Source: Amyloporia xantha
Taxonomy: Eukaryota > Basidiomycota > Agaricomycetes > Polyporales > Adustoporiaceae
Direction: 5' to 3'
NCBI GenBank assembly: GCA_036971615.1
Contig: JAYKKR010000001.1
Coordinates: 1,736,001-1,800,000 of the forward strand
DNA length: 64,000 nucleotides
The notes under the pieces were generated by a model. It searched no databases and was not told the origin of the DNA. It saw nothing but the letters and a program-made list of their open reading frames with translations. The translations under genes and the position numbers were made by a program. Shown here in pieces: positions 46,579 to 57,900 of the stretch. The first letter of the stretch is position 1, and each line of letters begins with the position of its first letter.

Positions 46579-49498
46579 ATGAATCGACACCACCCCTACG
46601 GGAGTCCGTATGAAAGTCCGTCGCCCCGAAGAGGCGGCCCTCCAAACGGGTTTGGCCCTGACAGATCGCACCGCTTCTCTGACAGGGGCGGGGCACCTCG
46701 GGGAAGAGGTTTTGGTCGTGGCCGTGGTGGCCCCCCCGCTGCTGCCGCCACAGGAGGCTCCTATGGAGGATATGACGGAAATGTTGGCAGCTATGATCAA
46801 GGTCCTCCGCAAGGCGACATTGGAAGTTACAATAACTACGATTCTGGTCCCGCCCAAGATCCTTTTTATCAGAATGGCAATTTCAGTTCAAGTGTTCCCG
46901 GTCAATATGGTTCATCAGCAGATGACTCCGGTCGCTTCAGTCAGGGATTTGGAGCTTATGAAGGTGCGCTTGAAAATCACGTTAGAATTGGCAGCAGGAG
47001 CTACAGATGCTTCGACAATTGAGGCCCGTCAGATACCGGATGCTGCCTTGAGTAATTTGGGTGTCAATTTTGAGCCGGCTATCGTCCTTCACGGTGTAAG
47101 GTCGTTCACTTTCTGCAGCCAACGAAATCGGCACTCCAGATTTCTCGCCGTCATCAGAATTGCCGCCGGGCGTTTTTACGTCAACGCTAGGGTTGTTTTT
47201 AGCGCTCTTGAGCCGATTCACCATGCTGCTGCAGTTAGGCAATCCCACGTGCTAAGTCTTTATTCCGCTCTCGCTCAATCTTCTGGATGTGGCATACTTG
47301 AGTTTACATTCTCACAACTGCCGATTTTATTGTCAGACGATTCAGGCTCGAATTTCGGACAGGGTGGTTATGGTGGCCGACCGCCTAAGCGGGTTCAACG
47401 TCGTGAAAGAGATGATAAAGTGCACGATTCAATCATTGAGGAGCGTATTCAACGAGAACGCCCATGTCGTACTTTGTTCATACGCAACATTAAGGCAAGT
47501 CATACCTTCTACGTGCTCTTAAGGAGCCCGGTCTCTAGAGCCCTAAATTTAACATCCGGTGGAATGCCTAAGCTAACGCAATGTGTGCTCCGCAGTATGA
47601 GACAAATAGTGAGGATGTGCGTCGTTTGTTCGAGGAACATGGCGAGATACGCACATTCTTCGATCTAATCGCGAATCGGGGCATGGTGTTTGTGACTTAC
47701 GTGAGTCGAGCCGATTGTGCCTTTTGTTATGTGAACTGAGACTATCGTGAACAAAAGTATGATCTGCGTGCCGCAGAACGTGCCAGAGAACGTCTTCAGG
47801 GTTCGGAGATTAGCGGGCGTCCGGTAAGCATGAGCTCAGAGGTCCATTAGAAGGGGTTTTAAGCATGTCCTTGTGCAGATCGATGTTCATTACTCGCTGC
47901 CTCGTGATGACCATGGCACAAGAGGTGGTGATAGGGACAAGAGTCAAGTAAGTGACCGGTTCTTATATCCATGACGTTTAAAGGCATGGCCGAGGGGTGT
48001 TTTTAATCATGTCGTTCGTTAATGACAGCTCCAGGGCACTCTACTGGTTACATTGAGGAACTCCGCTTCTGGTCAACTCATTGATGATAATGAAGTTCGT
48101 CGCAAGTTTCAACAGTTTGGAGATGTAAAGTCTGTCAGAGCGATAAATGATCGCAATGAGTATGTCTTCAGAATATTTCATGACGTTGATGGCTAAGTAT
48201 CTCGCTGTCGGTCAGCCAGCGTCTCGTTGAATTCTATGACACCAGAGTGAGTGCAAATTGGACTCTCCCAATGTTGCATTACGCGACCTGATGCCTATTC
48301 CTCTTCCAGGCCTGTGAGGAAGCTCACGATCGTTTACGCCACCAAGGCCTTCAAGATGGCGTCATGGAAATTGTGTTCGCTTCTGATGGCGAAGATGCTC
48401 GAGGGTCTTCTCCGCGGTGCGTGCTTTCCTAGCGTTACGCAGCTTTTGAAATTAACTTTATTTTCAGTCGTGAAGATAGAAGCTACGATCGCGGTGGACG
48501 TGACTGGGACGAGCCTCCTCCTCGTGGGCGTAGAGGAGGCCGCGGTGGACGTGGCAGAGGCAGGGGTGGTGGATATGGCGGTGGTGGTGATGATTGGGAT
48601 CGCAGAGGAAGGGGAGAGTGGGGTAGAGATAGCGACCGAGGGCGTCCATATGACGACGAGTTTGGTCGAGGCAGGGGTGGTGGACGTGGTGGTGGGTTTG
48701 ATGATGGTTTCGAGTCAAGGGCAGGTGGGAGTGGGTACGGCCCACCCGGACCTTCTGGACCTCCGCCATATGGAGCAGGGCCCCCTCCGCCATATGCGCA
48801 ACAGCCTCCGCCGGCGCCGGTAAGCGATACCACCCATATCATTGTAATACCAAATTGATCGCGTTCCTTATAGCCTGTAGACGAGCGTCTTGAACAAGCG
48901 AAAAAAGTTCAACAAGTGAGTTGCCCATAGTTATCATTGACTATCGCTGGCTGACATTGCGTAGCTCCTGGCAGCGTTGAAGCAACCGCAAGGTGGCGCA
49001 GGAACGCCGAATAATTCGGCGCCCGCTTCAGCAGCTCCTCCTCCAATGCAACCAATGCCCCCGGCACCCCAGGGCTCGAATCCGTACTACGCATCCCCTC
49101 CAATGCCTCCGCTCCCTTCGCAACATCCCCCATTTCCTCCCAATGGTATTCCCTCCGGTGGAACCCCCTATTCTTCTATGCCACCTCCACCCTCGACTCC
49201 TCAACAAGCTCAACCTCCTGCGGCTGCTTTAGCGAACCTTCCGCCAAACCTACTTGCGCTACTGCAGCAGAATGGCCAGCCTCAAGCTCAGCAACAGCAA
49301 TCGATGCCTCAGGTTGCCTACAACATGCCACCGCAACAAATGATGGCGTCGCCGCCACCGGTCCCCGGCATCAGCTCGATGCCTCCGCCTTCTCAGCCTG
49401 GCTACCAGCAGCTAATGGCCTATCTGGTGCGTCTAACGACAGTCTCCTCTTGTGCGCAGCTGACGTGTAATCCACAGCAATCTCAAAAACCTCGTTGA
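46579..49498 (+). CDS. Mei2-like RNA-binding protein (two RRMs, RGG, Pro-rich tail)
   Basis: The N-terminus is Arg/Gly-rich (MNRHHPYGSPYESPSPRRGG, GRGFGRGRGG). RRM1: CRTLFIRNIKYETNSEDVRR, with RNP1 replaced by RGMVFVTYYDLRAAERARER. RRM2: LQGTLLVTLRNSASGQLID to QRLVEFYDTRACEEAHDRL. The pattern IDVHYSLPRDD between them is the Mei2/AML RRM1-RRM2 signature. An RGG-box tail (GRRGGRGGRGRGRGGGYGGG) and a Pro/Gln-rich region rich in PPPM, QQQS and PPSQPGYQQ follow. The last exon is QSQKPR with the stop at 49496-49498. The C-terminal RRM3 that defines true Mei2 is absent. The intron after FGAYE is about 370 nt, far longer than its neighbours. Probably an mRNA-binding regulator; targets unknown. Confidence 0.85.
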
Positions 49499-49945
49499 TA
49501 ACCTCGAGGTTTGAAAATCGAGGATGGTATCAGCTTCGCCTGGAGTCCGTGAAGTTCTCGAACAATATCTTATTGAATTCTCCTCGCCGCGTTCTGTGTC
49601 TATTGTACTGTTAATGACTTGATCCTGCCGTTCTTGCGAGCGTTCGTGTTTCCGGGTAGTTTCCGTATGAGTGATGGCAGTGCAGCTGCTCTATATTTCG
49701 TGGTCATTGGCTACTGTACTCTTTGACTACTCGCGTTCCCAGTATTTGTAGCAATGCATTAGTCCTGCGCTGCTGAATTAAAGACGAGTAGATAGTCGCA
49801 CACAGTAGTTGAACTAGTCGAGTTGTAGTACAGACTACAGTAGGCATTATGGGCCTGACTCCGATGGGAGTGGCCCGGGTCCGACACACGTCTTCCGTCG
49901 TAGAACACCTCTCCGGACGCGACACCGCACCTCCAAGGGCCTCCT
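49499..49945. other. intergenic region between Mei2-like and LAMTOR2-like genes
   Basis: 447 bp: 3' UTR of the upstream gene and promoter of the downstream one, same strand. No coding sequence or clear element seen. Confidence 0.5.
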
Positions 49946-50500
49946 ATGCTTAACCTCTGCAACCTCCGAAACCTCCTCTCTCAGGTACTTTCCCTGCCCG
50001 ACTTGCACACCGTGGTCCTATTTACACCGGAGGGTCATCTCGTCTCTTTCGCTGCGGACGTTTACCGGCCGAAAGACCATGTGCGTATTGTCGTTGGGTT
50101 GAGCGGGGAGATTTGGCAGGAGACCAAAGAGCAAGGGATCGGGATGGTTGACAGTGAGGTATGCCTTAGATCCTAGTCGGGGTTAGTCTCTATAGTCATT
50201 GTCTCGAGGCACAGCTTGGGCGACTTCTGGTTCTTCCTATCGAACGGAGTGACTCGACCGAGAACGAAACGGACCTTGACCCTGCTATGCTCCTCGCCCT
50301 CAATGCTGACGACTCGGTTTCATGGGAGGAACTGGAAACTAAGGTGAGATTTTTTTCGCCTCTGCGTTCGATGCCTGACCAGCTTGTAGGCGAGAGAACT
50401 GGCGAGACATTTGGAACAGCCTGTTTCCAAATTACAGGGGCAACTGGCTGCGGCACCATCGCTAGCTGTCAGCCCACGTCCTGAGCGTCTGGTTCGTTGA
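49946..50500 (+). CDS. LAMTOR2: Ragulator/EGO subunit LAMTOR2-like (roadblock/LC7 fold)
   Basis: Three exons, about 150 residues. MLNLCNLRNLLSQVLSLPDL is followed by HTVVLFTPEGHLVSFAAD, RIVVGLSGEIWQETKEQG and IGMVDSE. After an intron comes LGRLLVLPIERSD with PAMLLALNADDSVSWEELET. After a second intron comes ARELARHLEQPVSKLQGQLA, then a short Ala/Pro tail ending at 50500. The order beta-alpha-beta-beta-beta-alpha and the ..L..LL...EG.L.. pattern are those of LAMTOR2/roadblock proteins, which dimerise with LAMTOR3 to anchor Rag GTPases and TORC1 at the vacuole (family knowledge). An insert rich in Asp/Glu (STENETDLD) extends one loop relative to the animal protein. Confidence 0.82.
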
Positions 50501-51188
50501 ACCAGAAGGGCTGTATCTTTGCCACAATGAAACTGGTATGGCCTTCTTTCTATTTGGCCGTGGCTTTGAAGTCTTATCGGACCTTTGGCTCGGTGATAGC
50601 AAGAGCACCCAATATGCATTCTTACGACCAACTTACGGCACTCCCTGTGGGCCGAATGTCGACGAGAGGACTGCTACCTCCATATCCGTTGCGACTTACG
50701 AGACTTGCCGCGTGCGCATGGAGCCCGGGCTTTATTTCACATCTCCGTTTTTACCCGCATGTAGAAAAGGCCCTCGATGTTGACGGCATGTCGCCTCATG
50801 CCAATCGAGCTGCGCACTGCGCTTGCATCGGCAGTGAGGCTGAACCAGGGCTATGTATCCATCATACGGCATGTCTGTAATGTAGTCATACCACCTATAG
50901 TATGATAGTGGCCATCAATACGAACATACCTGCCGCAAGGTGCGGGGAGATAATGATATGAGGTTTCAATGACGTCGGGTGGTCAATGTGCCTGAATACA
51001 TACGGTTACACAATCCGGAGGTGCGGGAAAATTATGCCCGAAATTCCCCAAAGAAGTGTGCGACAGCGCCCGACGGGTTAGTGCAACACTCTGCTCGACG
51101 ACCAGCTGCAGGGCTCCCTCCCGCTTGACGCGCTACCTGCCTGGGCTCCTTCCACTTCCGCTACAGCTTCCCTGCTGCCCTGCTGATC
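50501..51188. other. intergenic region upstream of COQ1
   Basis: About 690 bp. Two overlapping plus-strand frames (50497-50880 and 50538-50783) are open but have no resemblance to known proteins and no consistent splice solution. They may be chance or part of an unrecognised small gene. The 3' part is the COQ1 leader. Confidence 0.4.
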
Positions 51189-52744
51189 ATGAGAACATTG
51201 TCTGTCGCTGGCGTCCGCATTTGTCACAGTTCCAGTTCTTCACGGACATGTGCAGTCACGCGGGCTTGCCGAAAATACAGCGGCCATGCTCAACAGAAAA
51301 GGTCTTTTCCAACGCAGCCCCTTGTAGCATCTCAGGATGAGCAGACTCTTTCTGCACCTCTTCCACCATCACCACCGCCGCCCTCGCGTCCTGATCCTTA
51401 TGCTTTGCTGGCTCCCCAGTTGGATAACCTTCGAACATCACTACTCGGCCTGCTAGGCTCGGCACACCCTGGTCTCAGCGAAATTGCAAAATACTACTTT
51501 CTCCACCCTTCAAAACAACTTAGACCCCTCCTAGTGCTGCTATGGTCACAAGCAACGAATGGACTGGGAGAAGATTGGCATCTCAAGAAATGGGCAGCAG
51601 AGTGCGAGGGTGCAGGTGGGCGAGGGGAGGAGCTGGATCGACCGCTGACGCGTGCGGATGTGCTGAACGACTGGAATCCGAACATGCCAGATCATACCGC
51701 GTCGTTTCAAAACTCTTTCTCCCTTCGCCCACCACGACCACCGCGCCAACCGCCGCTACCACCACCAGCACGACCTGCTCATGACGTACCCATGCTCTCC
51801 TCAACCCCCTTCATGCTTCCGACACAAATACGCCTTGCGCAGATCGTTGAAATGATCCATGTCGCGTCGCTCTTGCACGACGACGTAATCGACAAGTCCC
51901 CTTTGCGTCGTGGCGTCGCGTCGGCACCTGCTGCGTTTGGAAACAAACTTGCTATCCTCGCAGGTGACTTCCTCCTCGGACGCGCGAGTACAGCGCTTTC
52001 GCGTCTGGGGGACAACGAGGTTGTCGAATTGATCGCAAGCGTCATCGCAAACCTTGTCGAAGGCGAGATCCTGCAGCTCAAGTCGATGCTCGGTGAGGAG
52101 CCAGGTGTTATAGGTGGACCGAGTGTGGACAACGATAATTTCAATATTTATTTGCAAAAGACATACTTGAAGACGGCTAGTCTGATGGCAAAGGGTGCAC
52201 GCGCTGCGGTAGTGCTCGGTGGGTGCAAGGAAGGCGAGGTGTGGAAGGAGATCGCATATGCGTATGGCCGGAACCTCGGTATTGCTTTCCAGGTATGCTT
52301 TCTACGATGTTATGACTCGATGCTGTCGCATGGTGACACACCTAAACTCGACCTAGCTTGTGGACGATATCTTGGACTATGAGTCCGGGGAGGCAGCACT
52401 TGGCAAACCTGGTGGGGCCGATTTGAAGCTAGGTCTGGCAACAGGACCGGCCTTATTTGCATGGGAAGAACACCCGGAGATGGGGCCACTTATCAAGCGC
52501 AAGTTCCAGGAGGAGGGTGATGTTGAGCTTGTAAGTACAGCTTTCGGCACGCAGGCGGAATTTGTCTGATTCTTGCCGCCAGGCGAGAGACCTAGTACGG
52601 CGATCGTCGGGAGTAGAACGCACGCGCGACCTTGCACGGGTACATGCCGACAAAGCTCGAGAGGTGCTGGCGTTACTGCCAGACAGCGATGCGAAGGGCG
52701 CATTGGAGGCACTCACAGAGCGCGTAGTGAAGCGGACGTGGTGA
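51189..52744 (+). CDS. COQ1: polyprenyl diphosphate synthase, ubiquinone side chain (COQ1)
   Basis: Three exons. The N-terminus (MRTLSVAGVRICHSSSSSRT) is Arg/Ser-rich without acids, a probable mitochondrial presequence. The trans-prenyltransferase core follows: KQLRPLLVLLWSQATNG, first Asp-rich motif in ASLLHDDVIDKSPLRRG (DDxxD), NKLAILAGDFLLGRAST, YLQKTYLKTASLMAKGA and the second Asp-rich motif LVDDILDYESGEAALGK. The C-terminus is ALEALTERVVKRTW, stop at 52742-52744. It elongates FPP/GGPP with IPP to the long tail of ubiquinone in the mitochondrial matrix (family knowledge). Chain length (hexa- to decaprenyl) cannot be read from sequence alone. An insert of about 75 residues, Pro-rich (RPPRPPRQPPLPPPARP), separates the first helices from the DDVID helix. 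Confidence 0.93.
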
Positions 52745-53092
52745 TGGAAAGAGTTGCAGATTTCGCAACGTCGATAATATACACGGACTTCACTTTGAAT
52801 CGGGTGTATATCCCGGGCCCCGTAACCTTACCTCAGCTCAACACTTTGTGTTCCATCCTGAATGCCATGAGGGGGTACGATGTATAGGTCCAACAGTCTA
52901 TCTGATATGCGAGCAGCCTGTGTCCCATAGGAGGTGTCCGAAGGCATACTTGCAAGGCCCAGAGGCACCCCTCCTGCTCCTTTCGGAATGAACTTAAATT
53001 CGTGAATTGCTGTCGGAGCGATACAACTCTTCCTCGGTCACCCACAAGCCATAGCTAGTCTGAGCATCGTTTTTTTCGATAAAAAGTAAGTC
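52745..53092. other. intergenic region
   Basis: 348 bp between COQ1 and the homeodomain-like gene, same strand; no coding sequence seen. Confidence 0.5.
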
Positions 53093-54903
53093 ATGGCACG
53101 AACGGCTACTCACAGCGACACCTCTTTCTCTCCAAAACGCGTTCCGAGCGCATCGTTCAGCGGTGAGGGAGGACAAACACCGGAATCTCCTGAACCAAGG
53201 CGGAGCAAGCGGTCGATTTCAAGAAATGATGTTCCAATGTCCGCGCCGGCCTCTCGAAAACGGGTCAATCAGGAGAGCCTTGCAGCTCGTCTTGGCCCAG
53301 AGCTCATCAAAGAGCTCGGGGCTCTACTGCAGCCCGGGATGACAGAGATGCCTCCTTTCGCGGTACGCCAGGCGCTGCAGAAGCGGTACAACATCAATCG
53401 GCGACATATCTACGACTGGTTTCATAGCAAAGGGCTGCGTGTGACCAAGGACGACACGCGTGCTGCTGGCGAGGGTCAGTCTGGCTGGATGCGACCTCAG
53501 GTGATGTGCAGGGTCCCTACGCCAACTTCGTCGTATACTGATGTCTGATGCAGAAGGTCAGGCGATACCATGCACCCACCCCGATGTCTACGCCAAACAT
53601 GGGCTCCTACAAATACGATAGCAACGTCCAGACTCACAATCTGGACCTGGTCTCTCCCACGCCGTTTGGCGCATATATCGATCAAGTAGGACCCTTTCAA
53701 GACAAGCAGTCGATGGCTACTGGGTCGACGGCCGATATCTTGTACCCTCTTCCCGTGGAGGGGCATGAATTTCAGGGTAACTTGTCGTCTTCTGTCAATC
53801 AGATCGATCCTAGCGTGGCGACGAACGTCCATGCGGAGGATCTCAGCATGGCATCTGGTTCCAGCTCCGTAGATGAAGATATCGCTTCTGACATGAATAT
53901 CCCAGTGTCTGAAAGTAGCGCTCGAACGTCCTCTGTTCATGTGCTCAACTCTTTCAAGGAGAATATTGATCCTCTATTACCTCTGGACTATCAGGGTCTT
54001 CTTTCTGGGTCTGAACGTCAAGCTGTCTATGAAGGTCTCTCTTGTGTCCTTGGGCCTGCAAGTGGCATACAAGAATCTGTAGGAACTTATAAGGCCTTCA
54101 TGTTGAAGCAACGCCAGACGTACTTTGAGCGCCTCATACCGACTGAATTGACGTCGCGATTGGGTCACAGGACCTCCGAAACTAGTCCACCCTCGAACTG
54201 TGCCGCCGCCTCGGTCCCCAAAAGTCTTTCTGTGTCTCAACCCGATCGAGCAGGGGGGCCGCACATTGAACCACACAACTCGTTGGATCGAAGCGAAGCT
54301 GCAACTTCTAGTCCCGCTGTCTCTGACTTCCAAGGCTTCCTTCTTGGGGGACGTTCGTATCCCAATAGCCTTGTCTCATCTCGCACTCAAACGCCCGACC
54401 TAGCCTCGGACGCTGGTACAGATACCTCAAGATTCTGGGCGGCTGATGCGTCGGACCACTCGTCTTTTTCGGGACCTGCTCTTGATATAGGCGATATTCT
54501 GGAAAGTTCCGTACTGAGATCGCGCAACGCAAGCGCGGAACAGGGACCGCTCTCTCTCGGATCCGGTCTTGTTCAGGAATGGTATGCTCAAGAGCATCGC
54601 TCACCCTGGATGTTCTCGCCGGGCTGTCGGCAGTTCAGCGTTCCTCTGACACCTGTCTATGGCCCACTGCTGCTCCGCCACCCTCAGTCTTGGGAAGATC
54701 CTCGTGTGGCTCAGTATGCTCACTTCTCTGCTGCCTCTATGACCAGGTGGGAACAAGCCGACTTTGCGCTCACCTTGCAGGATGCGAAGGCCCCCCAGGG
54801 CATGGAGAAAACAGTCTCCGATAAAAGCAACACCAAGGCCCGCTCTCAAGGGCGATCCGGCAGGACTAGCACCCGGACTAACACCGCATCGGGCGGTCTG
54901 TGA
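53093..54903 (+). CDS. homeodomain-like helix-turn-helix orphan, putative regulator
   Basis: Two exons with a 53-nt intron (53501-53553), 585 residues. The N-terminus is Ser/Pro/Arg-rich with a possible nuclear signal (RRSKRSISRN, SRKRVNQ). Around residues 65-125 is the only folded part: LAARLGPELIKELGALLQPG, AVRQALQKRYNINRRHIYDW and FHSKGLRVTKDD. Its IYDWFHSKGLR resembles the recognition helix of homeodomains (WFxN replaced by WFHS). The remainder is low-complexity Ser-rich with a few ordered blocks (QAVYEGLSCVLGP; WYAQEHRSPWMFSPGCRQF). No conserved enzyme motif. I recognise this only as the type of conserved basidiomycete protein lacking a described function; a DNA-binding role is inference. 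The ATG at 53093 is the first in frame after an upstream stop. Confidence 0.7.
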
Positions 54904-57900
54904 GCTGAGCAATCACTGGTCCGTCAATCCTTATCTCCGTTTCTCTAACCCGGCGGTGTTTGCTGATCGGCCTCTTGTGTGGACGACTGCTTGAACAGGC
55001 CGACCTGCTGGTGTTGCCATGACTTCACCTCTTGTTTTCTCGACACTTCATGAATCATCTCCGTGCCTCCTCCATATCGCCTTTAGTCTTTCGTTCATGG
55101 CCCTGTTGTGACTCCGATGACCTATTTTCGCATCCATTCCACTAGTCGCCGCATTCCGTTCTGTTCGAAACTAGTTGATACCTTGTCCTCTTTATGTCCT
55201 CGCTATTGTGTAGAGTCGATCAGCGTTCATCCTTCCTTAATTTACCACTGGAGCTAGTCGACATACAGTCCGTGTATGGAAGCATCTCCCGTATCTTCGA
55301 CTGCCTGTACGCAATTGGCTTTGTACCCTCCGTCGAGATCGAATTGTCCATAATTCTATCGCAACCTATTATAACAGCCGTGTGATCTTTACACAGCTCC
55401 TTGTATGTCAGGACAGATTTTACCAAATAATCCGTAACTGTGGTCCGTGATTGAGTCCAAGATCATATTCGGGCCACCTTCCAAATTGCTGTTGGTCATA
55501 GTAGCCTGAGGTACGGGTGGCTCGTCTCGACGGCTGTGGTTCACTCCGTTGTCCTAGCCCTGCCACTCCCACCCGGCTTCGATCTTGTCATTCCCGTCAC
55601 TCCGATATGATACATATGGGTAGGTCTTTGGGCTACCGCAACGATAAGGGATATGAACAAACATGTGTATTCGATGGGTCTTCTCGTGGACTTGAATATC
55701 TATTTCGGGACGTACGGTTGTACCCTCGAGGAAGATAGAATTTGACATCGTCATTTTAGACCAGGCTCGTTCCCTCGATTACCTGATACAAGAACCCCTG
55801 GAAACATGAGGATAACCGCTCTGGATGAAGTTTCGGAGTGCTAGTCGACGGATCATTAAGAGACGCATAGGGTCGGACGTCATATCATCCACATAGTAAT
55901 CCTAATGAAACAACAGGAGAGATATGCGCACATCATCTGCGTTTCACGATGACCTCCGCCATCCCGTCGACGAGATCGGTACGATTGCAAATTTACGGAT
56001 GTCACGCCATGTTCAAGTGGCGGATTGAAGACATGATATCGATATGAAGCAGGCGGGAGAAGACCGCGTATATGAGCACTGCCACTCACCAGATGCATAC
56101 GAAAGACGGCAAGGACATCTTCTGACCACAACGCCGCTGAGGATGACGGCATCAACATCATGATCCAGACCTGCGTGCGACCACGATAGAAAGCACTTGG
56201 TAGAAGAATAGCTGGCAAGGGGGCTCCACACCCATCTGCCAAACAGCCTTATGCTTCGCTCAACGTCGATAGGCTGATGAGCGTGGTCGCAAGCAAAATA
56301 TCGGAGGCTCGGAGATGAATGCAGGTCTGAGTAGCCCGACAGCAGGCCTGGATTAGGAAGAACCGCGTAGCTAAAATTGGTGCGTGCGTGCAGAAATCCC
56401 GGTCATCGCGCCTGGCCTGGATTGCAAAGAACGACGTCGCATATTCAAGGTTAGAATTGTTTCAGCGCATGAGAAATTCGGAGGATATCACAAGACGCCG
56501 TTGACGCAAGTAGGTGGAGACCGAAGTCGAATCAGCATGTTCCCTGGGAGCTGAGGAACCTGAGCGCGAAGGTGGATATCCCGTACCGTATAACCGAGGC
56601 GGCACGTATCATCGTCCAATAACTGACCTGAGATATTACTGATCATCGTTCCGGATGTTCATTACCTACCAGGACAGTAAAGCGGTTGCTGGCCGGGGGA
56701 GCAATCTCAGCCGCAGTCGGACCGGTCCTTGTGCATGTCAAGAATTTAGGAATCGAGCGAAGTTGAGCTTGAGGCACGCCAAGCGATGCATGTCACAGTA
56801 AGAAAGGGTGTATTTACGCGTAAGGCCTAGAGCTCTGGATATCGCGACACGTTCAGCCGAAGCTACAGGAGACGCAGGAACGAAGATCGGTATTGTCATG
56901 AGACCAGGCGAGGAGCGAGCCATTGAATAGATGACGCAAACATCCTGGACTATCGATCTTGTATTACGGGCATCGCCTTTCCACACGTCCGGCCAGTGAT
57001 CGCCTCGTAGAAACACGACGGCGGCTGCCGCCAACTGAATGGCCATCGTGATTCTCCTTCCTCGACCGCCTAACGCGGCAGAATGGGTGTCTTGTGCGCA
57101 TCAGCAGGTCCAGCATTGCGCCTACGGATGCACTTCAGTGCGCTCATCGAGTCATCATCGCTTGATAGGACCTGTCCCGGAGCATGTCTGGGCGGCAGCG
57201 AGAGTTGTTTCAATCCGTCAGACACCGTCCAGTTCTCCGCATGGGACCACAAAGAGGAAAGCGTCGTACTCACCGGCGACCGAGCTAGAATCGAACAGTT
57301 GCGTGTGTGCGACGGCCAGGCGTGGTCAGGTACACACGACCGTCGCCCGACCGCAGGCGCAGCAAGCCTGTATGGCCAGTAGATCAGTGTCATCACCAAG
57401 GGACATAGCGCGTGGAAGCGACGTTGTCTCACTCTGGCACCATTATAGCCGACCTTTTGAGGAAACCAGAACCCGAGACGAGGGCATTATGGGTTTGCGG
57501 ACACGCCTCGCGGTCAACGCATGCATTTCTTTGGGCCGGGTGGAGTGCAGCGTGCCCGCTAAGGTCGCTGCACGTAGACATAGCTCCGGAAGACGCGTAT
57601 GGACGGGCCCGTGCACCTTGGATCTGATCAGCACAAACTTACCCGAGAGTAATGCGGGACATTTACAACATAATGCAATGGGAGATAAGTGGCGTTAGTG
57701 TTGATGGGTAGACGCAGGAGGAGCAGAGCCTGGGATAATCGAACATCGGAAACCAGCAATTGAGTACATATGTCGACACGTGTAGGTGCACTCGAGCTGA
57801 GGACAACATATGCAGCAACCGCCTGCCCGCGTACACGCTGCAGGTTTCAGGAACAGAGGATAGTGGACTCGGATTCTATGCAGTAGTGTGCCCGCTGGGC

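Noticed and set aside
46610..47668. 352-codon plus-strand frame overlapping the Mei2-like gene
   Set aside because: It is a shifted frame of the Arg/Gly-rich exon, runs through the long intron, and lacks protein-like composition in its first third. Kept only as an intron-retention question.
50497..50880. Possible small gene after LAMTOR2-like
   Set aside because: Several frames look partly protein-like but no single splice model joins them and no family is recognised.
57039..57698. 219-codon ATG frame in the gene-poor block
   Set aside because: Composition rich in Ser, Arg and Cys, no ordered segment, no relative, and equally long frames on the opposite strand. Most likely chance.
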